This document shows, piece by piece, positions 1 to 7,819 of a stretch of DNA of 64,000 nt. The stretch lies in NCBI RefSeq assembly GCF_020687765.1, contig NZ_JAJEWJ010000001.1:744001-808000 (forward strand), written 5' to 3'. Every line of letters begins with the position of its first letter. The first letter of the stretch is position 1. The position numbers and the translations under genes are program-made. The DNA is from Sphingobacterium sp. FBM7-1. GTDB taxonomy: Bacteria; Bacteroidota; Bacteroidia; Sphingobacteriales; Sphingobacteriaceae. The notes beneath the pieces are model-generated. The model did not search any database. It was given only the letters and a program-made list of their open reading frames with translations, and was not told the origin of the DNA.

Positions 1-1
1 T

Positions 2-1840
2 TTACGTAAAGTTGTCGTATATCCAGCTAGAGGTGTGGTGTACGACCGAAATGGCAAAGTTCTAGTCCAAAATGAGCCGGTCTACGATTTATTGGTAACC
101 CCTATCGAGGCAAAAGAAATTGACACGGCACTACTTTGCCAGCTGATTGATATTGACAGCGAAGGCTTCCAAACGAGGATGCATAAAGCCCGCGCTCATT
201 CTCCCTACCGTCCCTCGATATTCGAAAAGCAGTTATCTGCTTCAACCTACGCTCAGCTACAGGAGCACCTCTATAAATTTCGAGGGTTCTATGTTCAAAA
301 TCGGACCGTCAGGAGTTATCCAGACAGTATTGCACCACAATTATTAGGCTACATACAAGAGGTTAATGACAACGACATCGAACGGTCTGAGGGTTTTTAC
401 CGTCCGGGAGACTATATTGGAGCAAGTGGAATAGAACGTTCTTACGAGGAACTTCTGCGGGGACAGCGAGGTGTCAAAAACCAAATGGTAGATGCGCTTA
501 ACCGACCGAAGGGTTCATTTATGGATGGAAAATATGACACGCTCGCGGTAGCCGGTGACGGATTGGTTTCCACGATTGATCTTGAACTACAATTGCTGGC
601 AGAAAAATTAATGAAAAACAAAATGGGTTCTGTAGTTGCCATCGAACCTGCCACGGGCGAAATATTAACGTTTGTCAGTGCGCCATCCTATGATCCAAAT
701 ATGATGGTGGGGAGACAGCGGGGAAATAATTATATGAAACTCCTGCACGACGAGACGCGCCCGATGTTTATCCGCCCAATTCAAGCTTCCTATCCCCCAG
801 GATCAGTATTTAAGGTAGTCGCTGCACTGACCGCACAGCAAGCCGGTGTTATCAATGAAAACACCATCTTCCATTGTCCGGGGGGGTATCGATACGGCGG
901 CGGACGTGCCATTATGCGTTGTACACACGTAGACGGGGCTACGAGCTTGGTAAAGTCTATACAAACCTCTTGTAATACATATTACGGATACACTTACGCA
1001 CGGATGATAGACTCCCGTGGCATGCCGGCACCCCAAGCATATGACCTCTGGCGTGAAGCATTGGGGAAATTCGGTCTGGGCCGGACATTGGGCATAGATC
1101 TCCCTGGCGAAAAACCGGGTTTAATACCTACCTCTGATTTTTACACGAAGCGATACGGCAATGATAAATGGCGATCTGGCTTCAATATCTCGCTGTCTAT
1201 AGGACAAGGCGAAATGGGTATCACGCCGCTACAGATGGCGAATATCATGGCTATCGTAGCTAACCGCGGCTTTTATTATCGACCGCACCTCGTGAAAGCG
1301 ATTGGTGAAAAGGGTATTGTAAAAGATGAATTTAAAGAAAAAATTAGCGCTGGTGTAGATGCTAAATACTACGAACCTGTTATTGAGGGGATGAGCCGCG
1401 CGGTGAATGTCCCGGGTGGAACGGGATATCGGGTACGCGTTCCCGACGTTGAAATGTGCGGCAAAACGGGAACCGTACAAAACCCACATGGCGAAAATCA
1501 CGCGGTATTCTTCGCTTTCGCACCACGTGAAAACCCTAAGATAGCCATTGCCGTATTTGTAGAAAACGCAGGATACGGGGGGACCTGGGCTGGACCGATG
1601 GTCAACATGCTGGTAGAAAAGTACCTTAAAGACACCATTTCTCTGCCACAATATATACAAGACCGGGTTTTTAATGCCAATTTTCTTCCTACTCCCAAGG
1701 AAACAAAGGTGGAAGAAGTAAATAAAAATACGACGAATAATAATTCGACGAAACAATCCAACCCATCGAAAAAGCTTGTCGCAGAACCTCGGCGAGATCT
1801 TTACGTACACCACAGTCAGCTAAGAAAGGGACACCAATAA
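2..1840 (+). CDS. mrdA: Penicillin-binding protein 2 (MrdA), 5'-truncated by window edge
   Basis: Transpeptidase that cross-links peptidoglycan during lateral wall growth; it acts in the periplasm, anchored in the inner membrane. The frame is already open at base 2 and reads into the family motif RGVVYDRNGKVL, so the membrane anchor and true start lie outside the window, and the GTG at 35 is not a start. The three active-site motifs of the penicillin-binding transpeptidase fold are visible: SVFK (nt 803-814, nucleophile Ser), SCN (968-976) and KTG (1463-1471). The N-terminal part is the dimerisation domain typical of class B PBPs. The last 45 or so residues are Asn/Thr/Lys-rich and look disordered. 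rodA starts one base after the stop, the usual mrdA-rodA elongasome pair. Confidence 0.95.
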   Translation, partial: LRKVVVYPARGVVYDRNGKVLVQNEPVYDLLVTPIEAKEIDTALLCQLIDIDSEGFQTRMHKARAHSPYRPSIFEKQLSASTYAQLQEHLYKFRGFYVQNRTVRSYPDSIAPQLLGYIQEVNDNDIERSEGFYRPGDYIGASGIERSYEELLRGQRGVKNQMVDALNRPKGSFMDGKYDTLAVAGDGLVSTIDLELQLLAEKLMKNKMGSVVAIEPATGEILTFVSAPSYDPNMMVGRQRGNNYMKLLHDETRPMFIRPIQASYPPGSVFKVVAALTAQQAGVINENTIFHCPGGYRYGGGRAIMRCTHVDGATSLVKSIQTSCNTYYGYTYARMIDSRGMPAPQAYDLWREALGKFGLGRTLGIDLPGEKPGLIPTSDFYTKRYGNDKWRSGFNISLSIGQGEMGITPLQMANIMAIVANRGFYYRPHLVKAIGEKGIVKDEFKEKISAGVDAKYYEPVIEGMSRAVNVPGGTGYRVRVPDVEMCGKTGTVQNPHGENHAVFFAFAPRENPKIAIAVFVENAGYGGTWAGPMVNMLVEKYLKDTISLPQYIQDRVFNANFLPTPKETKVEEVNKNTTNNNSTKQSNPSKKLVAEPRRDLYVHHSQLRKGHQ

Positions 1841-1841
1841 C

Positions 1842-3104
1842 ATGAAAGAGAAAAGTTTTTTCGGCCGTATCGATTGGTTCACCATTTTATTATGGTTTAT
1901 ATTGTGCTTGATCGGTTGGTTTAATATCTATGCCGCCGTTTATGATCCAGAGCAACCGAATATTTTCAGCATGGCAACCAACTACGGTAAGCAGTCCATT
2001 TATATTTTCACAGCTCTGATTATCGGATTCAGTATCCTAATCATCGACGCCAAATTTTTTATTTCTGCCTCCCCTATTATTTATATAGTCGTCATTCTGC
2101 TTCTGGTACTCGTATTGGTTGTCGGTCGAAATGTAGGCGGAAATCAAGCATGGATTCCTCTGGGTAGCTTTCGTTTGCAACCTTCCGAATTTGGTAAATT
2201 AGCAACCTGTCTGCTATTGGCATCCTATCTCAGTTCGCAAACCAATAAAAATCCTAATAGCAAGACCTTGCTCATAGGCGCGTTAATCGTGTTATTTCCG
2301 GTAGCGTTAGTCATGTTACAGCCAGACACAGGCTCTGCACTCGCCTTCTTTGCGCTAATTTTTGTGTTTTATCGCGAGGGTTATGTGGGCAATACATTTT
2401 TACTATTGGGGGGGTTAGCTATCCTTTTATTCGTACTGGCCTTATTGGTTAATCAATGGATTATTATTGGAATTTTAACCCTGATCGCTGGCTTTTTAAT
2501 TTATTCTTTACGGAAAAAACGCAAATACATTTTGAATGTAGGTATACTCTTCGTCGCATCTTGTATATACGTACTTTGTGTTGACTATGCCTATGAACAT
2601 ATTTTACAGTCCCACCAGCGAAATCGTATCGATGTGATTTTGGGGAAAATACATGATCCTCGCGGAGAAGGCTATAACCTCAACCAATCTAAGATCGCCA
2701 TTGGATCGGGACAGCTGCTAGGCAAAGGTTTTCTTCAGGGAACACAAACCAAATACAAATTTGTGCCGGAACAAAGCACGGATTTTATTTTCTGTACTAT
2801 AGGCGAAGAATGGGGCTTTGTCGGGTCGACTATTCTGATCGCTATCTACCTTACATTGCTACTTCGGTTAGTCAACATTGCGGAGCGCCAACGGACAGCT
2901 TTTGCACGTATCTATGCTTACGGCGTTGCCTCTATCCTATTTTTCCACTTCTTTATAAATATTGGGATGACAATAGGCATCGTGCCGGTTATCGGTATAC
3001 CACTTCCGTTCATCAGTTACGGCGGTTCTTCTTTATGGAGTTTTACCATGCTTTTGTTTATTTTACTATGTCTCGACTCCAGTCGTAAAGGTCTTAATGG
3101 GTAA
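1842..3104 (+). CDS. rodA: Rod shape-determining protein RodA (SEDS glycosyltransferase)
   Basis: SEDS-family peptidoglycan glycosyltransferase that polymerises lipid II and partners with PBP2, encoded immediately upstream. The 420-residue product is a polytopic membrane protein with about ten hydrophobic segments. It carries the SEDS signatures QPDTGSA near the middle and PFISYGGSS close to the C-terminus, plus the RLQPSEFGK motif. Length is slightly above the usual 370-400 residues because of a basic cytoplasmic loop around SLRKKRKYIL. It starts at an ATG two bases after the mrdA stop, implying co-transcription and perhaps translational coupling. FtsW is the alternative SEDS member, but the mrdA neighbour favours RodA. 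Confidence 0.95.
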   Translation: MKEKSFFGRIDWFTILLWFILCLIGWFNIYAAVYDPEQPNIFSMATNYGKQSIYIFTALIIGFSILIIDAKFFISASPIIYIVVILLLVLVLVVGRNVGGNQAWIPLGSFRLQPSEFGKLATCLLLASYLSSQTNKNPNSKTLLIGALIVLFPVALVMLQPDTGSALAFFALIFVFYREGYVGNTFLLLGGLAILLFVLALLVNQWIIIGILTLIAGFLIYSLRKKRKYILNVGILFVASCIYVLCVDYAYEHILQSHQRNRIDVILGKIHDPRGEGYNLNQSKIAIGSGQLLGKGFLQGTQTKYKFVPEQSTDFIFCTIGEEWGFVGSTILIAIYLTLLLRLVNIAERQRTAFARIYAYGVASILFFHFFINIGMTIGIVPVIGIPLPFISYGGSSLWSFTMLLFILLCLDSSRKGLNG

Positions 3105-3185
3105 CAAGTTCTGTACTTCTAGACGGCAACTTCTATTTCTTAAATAAATTCAATAACTTTAACACACGGTACAGCAGGAGAAGCC

Positions 3186-3881
3186 ATGATAAAAACTATT
3201 GTTAAGAAACATCCGCTCAGAAATATTACACTTGATTTTGACGACGAAATCACCTCCCCTTCATTTGAACAAGAAGCGTTGCAATGCTATTACGAGGCCC
3301 ACGACAAAACCTGGGCGGTCAAAGCTCATGTCTCAGGAATCGAAGCGCAACTAAAGATAATAGATGATATTATTGCAGATCTCGCTTTAAGACGTTTGGG
3401 CATTGAACAAGAGCTGGAAATTCTAGAAGATTGGCTAGGCGTAACGGAATTGGAGGACAAAGCACTTTTCGACGGCGAAATCACGATCGACATCGGAACC
3501 TTCTTCTCCATCTGTGATCAACATAATACCGAGATTCAATCGCTCTATGAAAAAGTCGTCAACCTCACGGAGGTTTATAATCAGGATATTGAGCATATTT
3601 ACGAAGATGATGCAGTGATCGATCCAAAATACTTCTCCGCACTCGATGACGTCTATCCACGCTACGAAGAAGTATCCGTCCATACCGTATCGTTGGACGA
3701 TGATCATCAAGCATTCTTAGAAGAATATGGCAAAGTCGAAGAGCATTTCTTCCATTACACTGCCTTGGCTCGAGAGGTATTCGACAAATACAAAGATCTG
3801 GTTGAAACAACACAGGCTATCTATCATCGTGTCGAGATTGTAGATCAGCTGCTCAGGGATAAATTGAAGCGAGAAGGCTAA
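3186..3881 (+). CDS. Uncharacterised acidic protein, 231 aa
   Basis: I do not recognise a family. The product is soluble, without signal peptide or membrane segment, strongly acidic (many Asp/Glu, few Arg), and predicted from residue pattern to be mostly alpha-helical with amphipathic stretches around residues 35-70 and 100-125 that could form coiled coils. Codon usage resembles the neighbours, so it is very likely real. The start is supported by an unusually good Shine-Dalgarno sequence for this phylum, GCAGGAG, seven bases before the ATG. It follows rodA after an 81-base gap and may be transcribed with it or from its own promoter; a role in the cell envelope would only be guesswork from position. 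Confidence 0.75.
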   Translation: MIKTIVKKHPLRNITLDFDDEITSPSFEQEALQCYYEAHDKTWAVKAHVSGIEAQLKIIDDIIADLALRRLGIEQELEILEDWLGVTELEDKALFDGEITIDIGTFFSICDQHNTEIQSLYEKVVNLTEVYNQDIEHIYEDDAVIDPKYFSALDDVYPRYEEVSVHTVSLDDDHQAFLEEYGKVEEHFFHYTALAREVFDKYKDLVETTQAIYHRVEIVDQLLRDKLKREG

Positions 3882-3913
3882 CCTAACCAACTGACTGCTT
3901 GAAACATAGATGA

Positions 3914-4531
3914 TTACAATGTATAAAGATACGCATATTGCACACCCGCTATTTTGTCGAGTTTTCCAATAACTTGATTAACGTGTAACTTTCGCACTTC
4001 AACATCCATAAAACAATCATTGTCAAACTCTTGCTTTAAAACCGACAAATTCTCTTCTTTAACTAACCGCATCACGTCATTCATCTGTACATAATCAAAC
4101 GTAATCCGATAAATATCGTTAACGGTCTTTTCTACTATCTTCGCCGCTTGCAGCGCTTCCTGCGTCGCTGTTTTATAGGCGTTTATCAAACCAGGGACAC
4201 CCAATAGTGTACCGCCGAAGTAACGCACGACAACGACAAGTACATTGGTGACATCTTTTGATAACAGCATATTTAATATGGGGCGGCCTGCTGTTCCGGA
4301 AGGCTCTCCATCGTCGTTTAACCGGAACACAGAACGGTCAGGGGTCAAACGGTATGCCCAACAATGGTGCCGGGCTTTCGGATGGAGCGTCTTTAATTCA
4401 ACAAGAATATCTTTGAGAGTCGCTTCTTCCTTAATCGGGTAAGCATAAGCGACAAACTTACTTCCTTTATCTCTAAACAGACCTTCACTTGGCTCTTCGA
4501 TAGTTAAATATGTATCTTCAAACAAACTCAC
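3914..4531 (-). CDS. yigZ: YigZ/IMPACT family protein (UPF0029)
   Basis: Conserved protein of the YigZ/IMPACT family; the bacterial role is not well established (binding to nucleic acids or ribosomes has been suggested for the fold). The N-terminal IMPACT domain is recognisable from SKFVAYAYPI, ARHHCWAYR and the signature DDGEPSGTAGRPIL near residue 80; the C-terminal ~70 residues match the small UPF0029 ferredoxin-like domain. Length (205 aa) is usual. The start codon overlaps the last four bases of the upstream DMT permease gene (4528-4531), so the two are probably co-transcribed. Confidence 0.88.
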   Translation of the reverse strand: MSLFEDTYLTIEEPSEGLFRDKGSKFVAYAYPIKEEATLKDILVELKTLHPKARHHCWAYRLTPDRSVFRLNDDGEPSGTAGRPILNMLLSKDVTNVLVVVVRYFGGTLLGVPGLINAYKTATQEALQAAKIVEKTVNDIYRITFDYVQMNDVMRLVKEENLSVLKQEFDNDCFMDVEVRKLHVNQVIGKLDKIAGVQYAYLYTL

Positions 4532-5385
4532 AGATAAGCAATAATTAAAACGGAAATAACGGCTAATGCCAATCCCATCTTGTTCAACCGGGTCAACCGT
4601 TCACCAAAAAAACCAACACCAACAATTGCGCCCAACAGAATGACACCGATGTTCATTCCTGTGAACACAACAGACGGGCTATTGGACAATGCCTGGTGTG
4701 CTTTCATGTAGAACAGTATATTGCCAAAGTTAAACAATCCCAAAAGGATTCCCCAAATTACAGATTTAAATTGTATACGTTCTTTTGTGACCGAAACACG
4801 GTAAGTGAGCAAGAGAAGAGAGACCACTATTGCCAAAATAAACACCAATAACATCGAATAAGCATAGGGTACTTCCCGATAGAGCGCTACTTTTTTAAAT
4901 AGAACATCAATAATTCCCATTCCAAAAAACACAGCCAAGGCATAACCCCAAGTTCCATTTTCTTTGGCTATACCGCCTTTTTTCCAACCGATGGAACACA
5001 GGATAGCCACAGTCCCCACGGCTATACCCACCAATTTAGATACACCTATCGCTTCGTGAAAAATGAAAAATGCCGCCGACACAGGTATAAATAATGAAAG
5101 ACGCTGTGCAATCTCCGTTTTGACGATGCCGCTGTATTGAATGGCATAAGCAATACACAAAAACACCATTGGCAGAAGTACGGCCAATGACATGTATAAC
5201 CCCCAAGGTAACGTACTTAGCGGCACAGTGACCATTTTCGGTTTTAAAAAGAATAAAGTTGCCAAAGCAGCCACGGGGTAATTCCAAACAATAAGATGGA
5301 GATACTGTATACCACGTTGTTTAGCCAGTTTAATAACAACCGACACCGTGACACTGCAAATAACACTAATGAGTACGTACAACAT
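4528..5385 (-). CDS. DMT superfamily permease (EamA-type)
   Basis: Inner-membrane transporter of the drug/metabolite superfamily; substrate unknown. The 285-residue product has about ten hydrophobic helices in two repeated EamA halves, beginning with a short first helix and ending in ISVLIIAYL. Typical permeases of this group are 280-300 residues, so it is complete. The 3' end overlaps yigZ by four bases. Loops carry positive residues (KLAKQRG, KKGGIAKENG) consistent with the inside-positive rule. No neighbouring pathway gene hints at the substrate. Confidence 0.85.
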   Translation of the reverse strand: MLYVLISVICSVTVSVVIKLAKQRGIQYLHLIVWNYPVAALATLFFLKPKMVTVPLSTLPWGLYMSLAVLLPMVFLCIAYAIQYSGIVKTEIAQRLSLFIPVSAAFFIFHEAIGVSKLVGIAVGTVAILCSIGWKKGGIAKENGTWGYALAVFFGMGIIDVLFKKVALYREVPYAYSMLLVFILAIVVSLLLLTYRVSVTKERIQFKSVIWGILLGLFNFGNILFYMKAHQALSNSPSVVFTGMNIGVILLGAIVGVGFFGERLTRLNKMGLALAVISVLIIAYL

Positions 5386-5514
5386 AGAAAAGATCCCAAA
5401 CTTAATAAATTATGCTATTCCTCGCGCCGACAAAGGAATGAAATTATATAGTCTTCTCCAAACCGGACTAGAATCCAATTGTGAACCGGTATCCCTCTCC
5501 CTTACGCAAGAGGT

Positions 5515-5522
5515 TACTTTTG
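5515..5522 (+). promoter_or_regulatory. Candidate -7 promoter element of bioB
   Basis: TACTTTTG matches the Bacteroidota -7 consensus TAnnTTTG and ends 18 bases before the bioB ATG at 5541. No convincing -33 TTG at the expected distance was seen. The element lies downstream of the upstream in-frame ATG at 5481, which argues for the later start. Confidence 0.45.
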
Positions 5523-5540
5523 TGCCAAAACAGGCTACAT

Positions 5541-6533
5541 ATGACAACCAGAGAAGAATTACGTCACGATTGGACAAAAGAAGATTTATTAGCTATCTAT
5601 AACAAACCGCTCTTACAGCTTGTGTACGAAGCGGCAGGCATTCATCGTGCCTGGCACAAAGCCGACGAAATACAACTATCAACCCTATTGTCGGTAAAAA
5701 CAGGTGGCTGCCCGGAAGATTGCTCCTATTGCGGTCAGGCTGCTCGCTATCATACGGACATCAAGGTGCAAGCTTTATTACCCAAGGAAACCGTACTGGC
5801 ACATGCAAAGAAAGCTAAAGAAAACGGCTCGTCCCGTTTTTGCATGGCGGCGGCATGGCGCGAAGTTCGCGATAATAGGGATTTTGACAATATCATCGAA
5901 ATGGTTAAAGGTGTAAATGAATTGGGTTTGGAAGTATGTTGCACGTTAGGTATGCTCAGCGAAAATCAGGCGAAGCGATTGCAGGAAGCCGGATTATATG
6001 CCTATAACCACAACCTCGACACGTCTGCGGAATACTATGATAAGATCATATCTACCCGTCAGTTTAATAATCGCATTAACACCATCAATAATGTCAGAAA
6101 AGCGGGTATCACGGTATGTTCCGGAGGAATTATAGGTCTAGGAGAATCCAAAGAAGATAGAATTTCTATGCTGTTAACCTTGGCTAATATGGAAAAACAC
6201 CCAGAATCTGTCCCTATCAACGCGCTGGCAAGAGTAAAAGGAACGCCACTCCAAAACAATCCAAAGGTGGATATATGGGAAATGGTTCGAATGGTCGCTA
6301 CAGCAAGGATTGCAATGCCCGCTTCTATGGTCAGGTTGAGCGCAGGGCGTATGGATATGACGGAACCGGAACAAGCCTGGTGTTTTATGGCTGGCGCTAA
6401 TTCTATTTTCTCCGGCGAACGGGAAACATTGCTTGTTACACCAAACCCCGGCATATCGGAAGATCTACAAATGCTTCAAAAATTAGGATTAAAACCCTTA
6501 GAAAAGAAAAAAACAACACCCTATTTTACATAG
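5541..6533 (+). CDS. bioB: Biotin synthase BioB
   Basis: Radical SAM enzyme that inserts sulfur into dethiobiotin, the last step of biotin synthesis. The SAM [4Fe-4S] cluster motif CxxxCxxC is C57-C61-C64 (in GGCPEDCSYCGQ), and the conserved segments YNHNLDTS, GIIGLGES and the C-terminal GANSIF follow in the normal order. I chose the ATG at 5541 (330 aa, MTTREELRHDW) rather than the in-frame ATG at 5481, because the family begins here and a candidate -7 element lies between the two. Other bio genes are not next to it. The neighbour upstream is divergent. Confidence 0.95.
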   Translation: MTTREELRHDWTKEDLLAIYNKPLLQLVYEAAGIHRAWHKADEIQLSTLLSVKTGGCPEDCSYCGQAARYHTDIKVQALLPKETVLAHAKKAKENGSSRFCMAAAWREVRDNRDFDNIIEMVKGVNELGLEVCCTLGMLSENQAKRLQEAGLYAYNHNLDTSAEYYDKIISTRQFNNRINTINNVRKAGITVCSGGIIGLGESKEDRISMLLTLANMEKHPESVPINALARVKGTPLQNNPKVDIWEMVRMVATARIAMPASMVRLSAGRMDMTEPEQAWCFMAGANSIFSGERETLLVTPNPGISEDLQMLQKLGLKPLEKKKTTPYFT

Positions 6534-6541
6534 AAATTTCA

Positions 6542-6583
6542 ACGTTATTTCTAACAAATTTACATTAAAAATAACGTGTTTTT
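6542..6583 (+). terminator. Possible bioB terminator
   Basis: A 9-bp inverted repeat (6542-6550 with 6569-6577, ACGTTATTT/AAATAACGT) is separated by 18 bases and followed by a run of T. The stem is AT-rich and the loop long, so this is a weak candidate. Confidence 0.4.
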
Positions 6584-6780
6584 CTAACTAAAAAACACAT
6601 ATAAAAACATCATAAAATAGAATACTTAAAACACAATACACTATATTACAAATATTTAAAAAATAAAAACATATAAAATAATGAATATTTAAACAAAAAA
6701 AATACACATAATTTAGTTAGAAAAATCATCGTTTTTTCATCTATAAAACAAGCATAAAAATAAATTATTTTTAAACTTAT
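6584..6780. other. Extremely AT-rich intergenic DNA upstream of the aro operon
   Basis: About 200 bases that are nearly pure A/T with many A-tracts and very few G or C. I see no gene here: the minus-strand open frame across it is Phe/Ile/Lys/Tyr-rich in the way any AT-rich sequence would be. It lies directly before the promoter of the Phe/Tyr attenuator and may act as curved or easily melted promoter-proximal DNA; that role is inference. Confidence 0.5.
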
Positions 6781-6812
6781 TTTGCATATATAAAATAATA
6801 TTTTTACTTTTG
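6781..6812 (+). promoter_or_regulatory. Promoter of the aromatic amino acid operon
   Basis: A -33 TTTG (6781-6784) and a perfect -7 element TACTTTTG (6805-6812) are separated by 20 bases, matching the Bacteroidota sigma-A consensus. Transcription would start near 6817-6820, about a dozen bases before the leader-peptide ATG at 6831, so the leader RNA begins exactly where an attenuator needs it. Confidence 0.7.
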
Positions 6813-6830
6813 GATTGTAAAATTTGAGAC

Positions 6831-6884
6831 ATGATGATACACAAGACATACTTTTATTTCGGCAACTTTTACTTTAAAAGGTAA
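6831..6884 (+). CDS. Phe/Tyr-rich leader peptide of the pheA-aro operon
   Basis: A 17-codon open frame encodes MMIHKTYFYFGNFYFKR and ends in TAA. Seven of the last eleven residues are Phe (4) or Tyr (3), the end products served by the downstream genes, and there is no Trp codon. It sits just after a consensus promoter and 34 bases before an intrinsic terminator that precedes pheA. This is the layout of phe/trp/his-type leader peptides, in which ribosome stalling at the regulatory codons lets transcription continue. There is no Shine-Dalgarno sequence, as is normal in this phylum. Function is inferred from composition and position. Confidence 0.8.
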   Translation: MMIHKTYFYFGNFYFKR

Positions 6885-6949
6885 AGCTGGGATTTGTATG
6901 TTTGTGTAAAATAAGCAGAAAGTCCCGGATAATTTTCGGGACTTTTTTT
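6863..6949 (+). promoter_or_regulatory. Transcription attenuator (competing hairpins) before pheA
   Basis: Three mutually exclusive pairings can be drawn. 1:2 pairs 6863-6872 (inside the leader codons) with 6881-6889, with a bulge and one mismatch. 2:3 pairs 6887-6895 (CTGGGATTT) with 6920-6928, nine contiguous pairs including two G-U, the antiterminator. 3:4 pairs 6919-6927 (AAAGTCCCG) with 6937-6945 and is followed by seven T, the terminator. A ribosome stalled on the Phe/Tyr codons would mask segment 1 and favour 2:3; one that reaches the stop codon (6882-6884) would mask segment 2 and favour the terminator. The geometry is read from sequence; the mechanism is inferred from classical attenuators. 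Confidence 0.75.
6919..6949 (+). terminator. Intrinsic terminator in the pheA leader
   Basis: A perfect 9-bp stem (6919-6927 with 6937-6945, containing GTCCCG/CGGGAC), a 9-base loop and a run of T at 6943-6949 form a strong rho-independent terminator. It lies between a promoter and the first structural gene, 18 bases before the pheA ATG, so it must be conditional if the operon is expressed from the promoter at 6781-6812. Confidence 0.85.
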
Positions 6950-6967
6950 GTACATATCAATTAAAGA

Positions 6968-7795
6968 ATGAAAACTAGAATTGCAATACAGGGCGTAAAA
7001 GCCTCCTTTCACGAAGAAGCTGCGCACAAATATTTCGGTGACGACGATATCGAAATATTAGAATGCGAATCTTTCAAAAAAACCTGTGAAATGTTGAAAC
7101 AGGGCAAAGCGGACTATGTCGTTATGGCAATAGAGAATGCGATTGCCGGTAGCATCCTACCTAATTACAATTTGCTGCGCGATTATAAGTTTCACATTAT
7201 TGGCGAAGTACATCTAAATATACAGCAAAATTTACTGGCATTACCGGGCGCCAAGCTTTCCGATATAAAATTCGTGGAGTCACACCCTATTGCGATCCGT
7301 CAATGTGACGAGTTTTTAAGTGAGCATCCCGAATGGACAGTTAAGGAAGGTATGGATACAGCCGCTTGTGCCAAAAGTATTATAGAGAACAAGCTGACAC
7401 ATACGGCGGCAATTGCTAGCGTAGCGGCAGCAAAACTATACGGTTTGGAAATTTTGGAAAAAAGAATTGAAACTAACAAGAAGAATGCAACCCGTTTCTT
7501 AATTCTATCGAACGAAATTATAGAGCAGAAGAATGCAAATAAGGCCTCCCTCTCTTTCCAGACCGGAAACAACGTAGGAGCTCTTGCCAATGTGTTGCAA
7601 TGCTTTGCTGAGCAAAATGTGAACCTGAGCAAAATCCAATCCATGCCGGTGGTCGGTCGGCGAAATGAATATGACTTCTATGTCGATGTGGAGTGGAAAA
7701 AGCAAAGTGACTACGATGCAGCGATCCGCAAAGTATTAAAACACACCATAAATTTCACGATCATGGGTGAATATGTTAAAAACGAAAAAGTATAG
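6968..7795 (+). CDS. pheA: Prephenate dehydratase PheA
   Basis: Converts prephenate to phenylpyruvate, the committed step to phenylalanine. The N-terminal ~180 residues are the prephenate dehydratase domain (IQGVKASFHEEAA at the start, ESHPIAIRQCDEFL, and KNATRFLIL, with the T-R-F catalytic triplet). The C-terminal ~80 residues form an ACT domain (GALANVLQCFAEQNVNLSKIQS) that in relatives binds Phe for feedback inhibition. At 275 aa it is the monofunctional type; chorismate mutase is supplied by the next gene. It is first in the pheA-aroF/Q-aroA-aroC operon, 24 bases ahead of the next start, and is preceded by the leader attenuator, giving two layers of control by Phe. Confidence 0.95.
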   Translation: MKTRIAIQGVKASFHEEAAHKYFGDDDIEILECESFKKTCEMLKQGKADYVVMAIENAIAGSILPNYNLLRDYKFHIIGEVHLNIQQNLLALPGAKLSDIKFVESHPIAIRQCDEFLSEHPEWTVKEGMDTAACAKSIIENKLTHTAAIASVAAAKLYGLEILEKRIETNKKNATRFLILSNEIIEQKNANKASLSFQTGNNVGALANVLQCFAEQNVNLSKIQSMPVVGRRNEYDFYVDVEWKKQSDYDAAIRKVLKHTINFTIMGEYVKNEKV

Positions 7796-7819
7796 TATAA
7801 AAAGAAAAATTATTTAGAG

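Noticed and set aside
1229-1813. 194-codon minus-strand frame inside mrdA
   Set aside because: Antisense shadow of the conserved transpeptidase domain; composition is atypical for a protein.
5386-5540. Biotin-responsive riboswitch or BirA site before bioB
   Set aside because: No conserved RNA element or clear BirA dyad seen, only a candidate promoter.
6646-6849. 67-codon minus-strand frame in the AT-rich gap
   Set aside because: Phe/Ile/Lys/Tyr-rich as expected from AT-rich DNA, antisense to the leader peptide, no family match.
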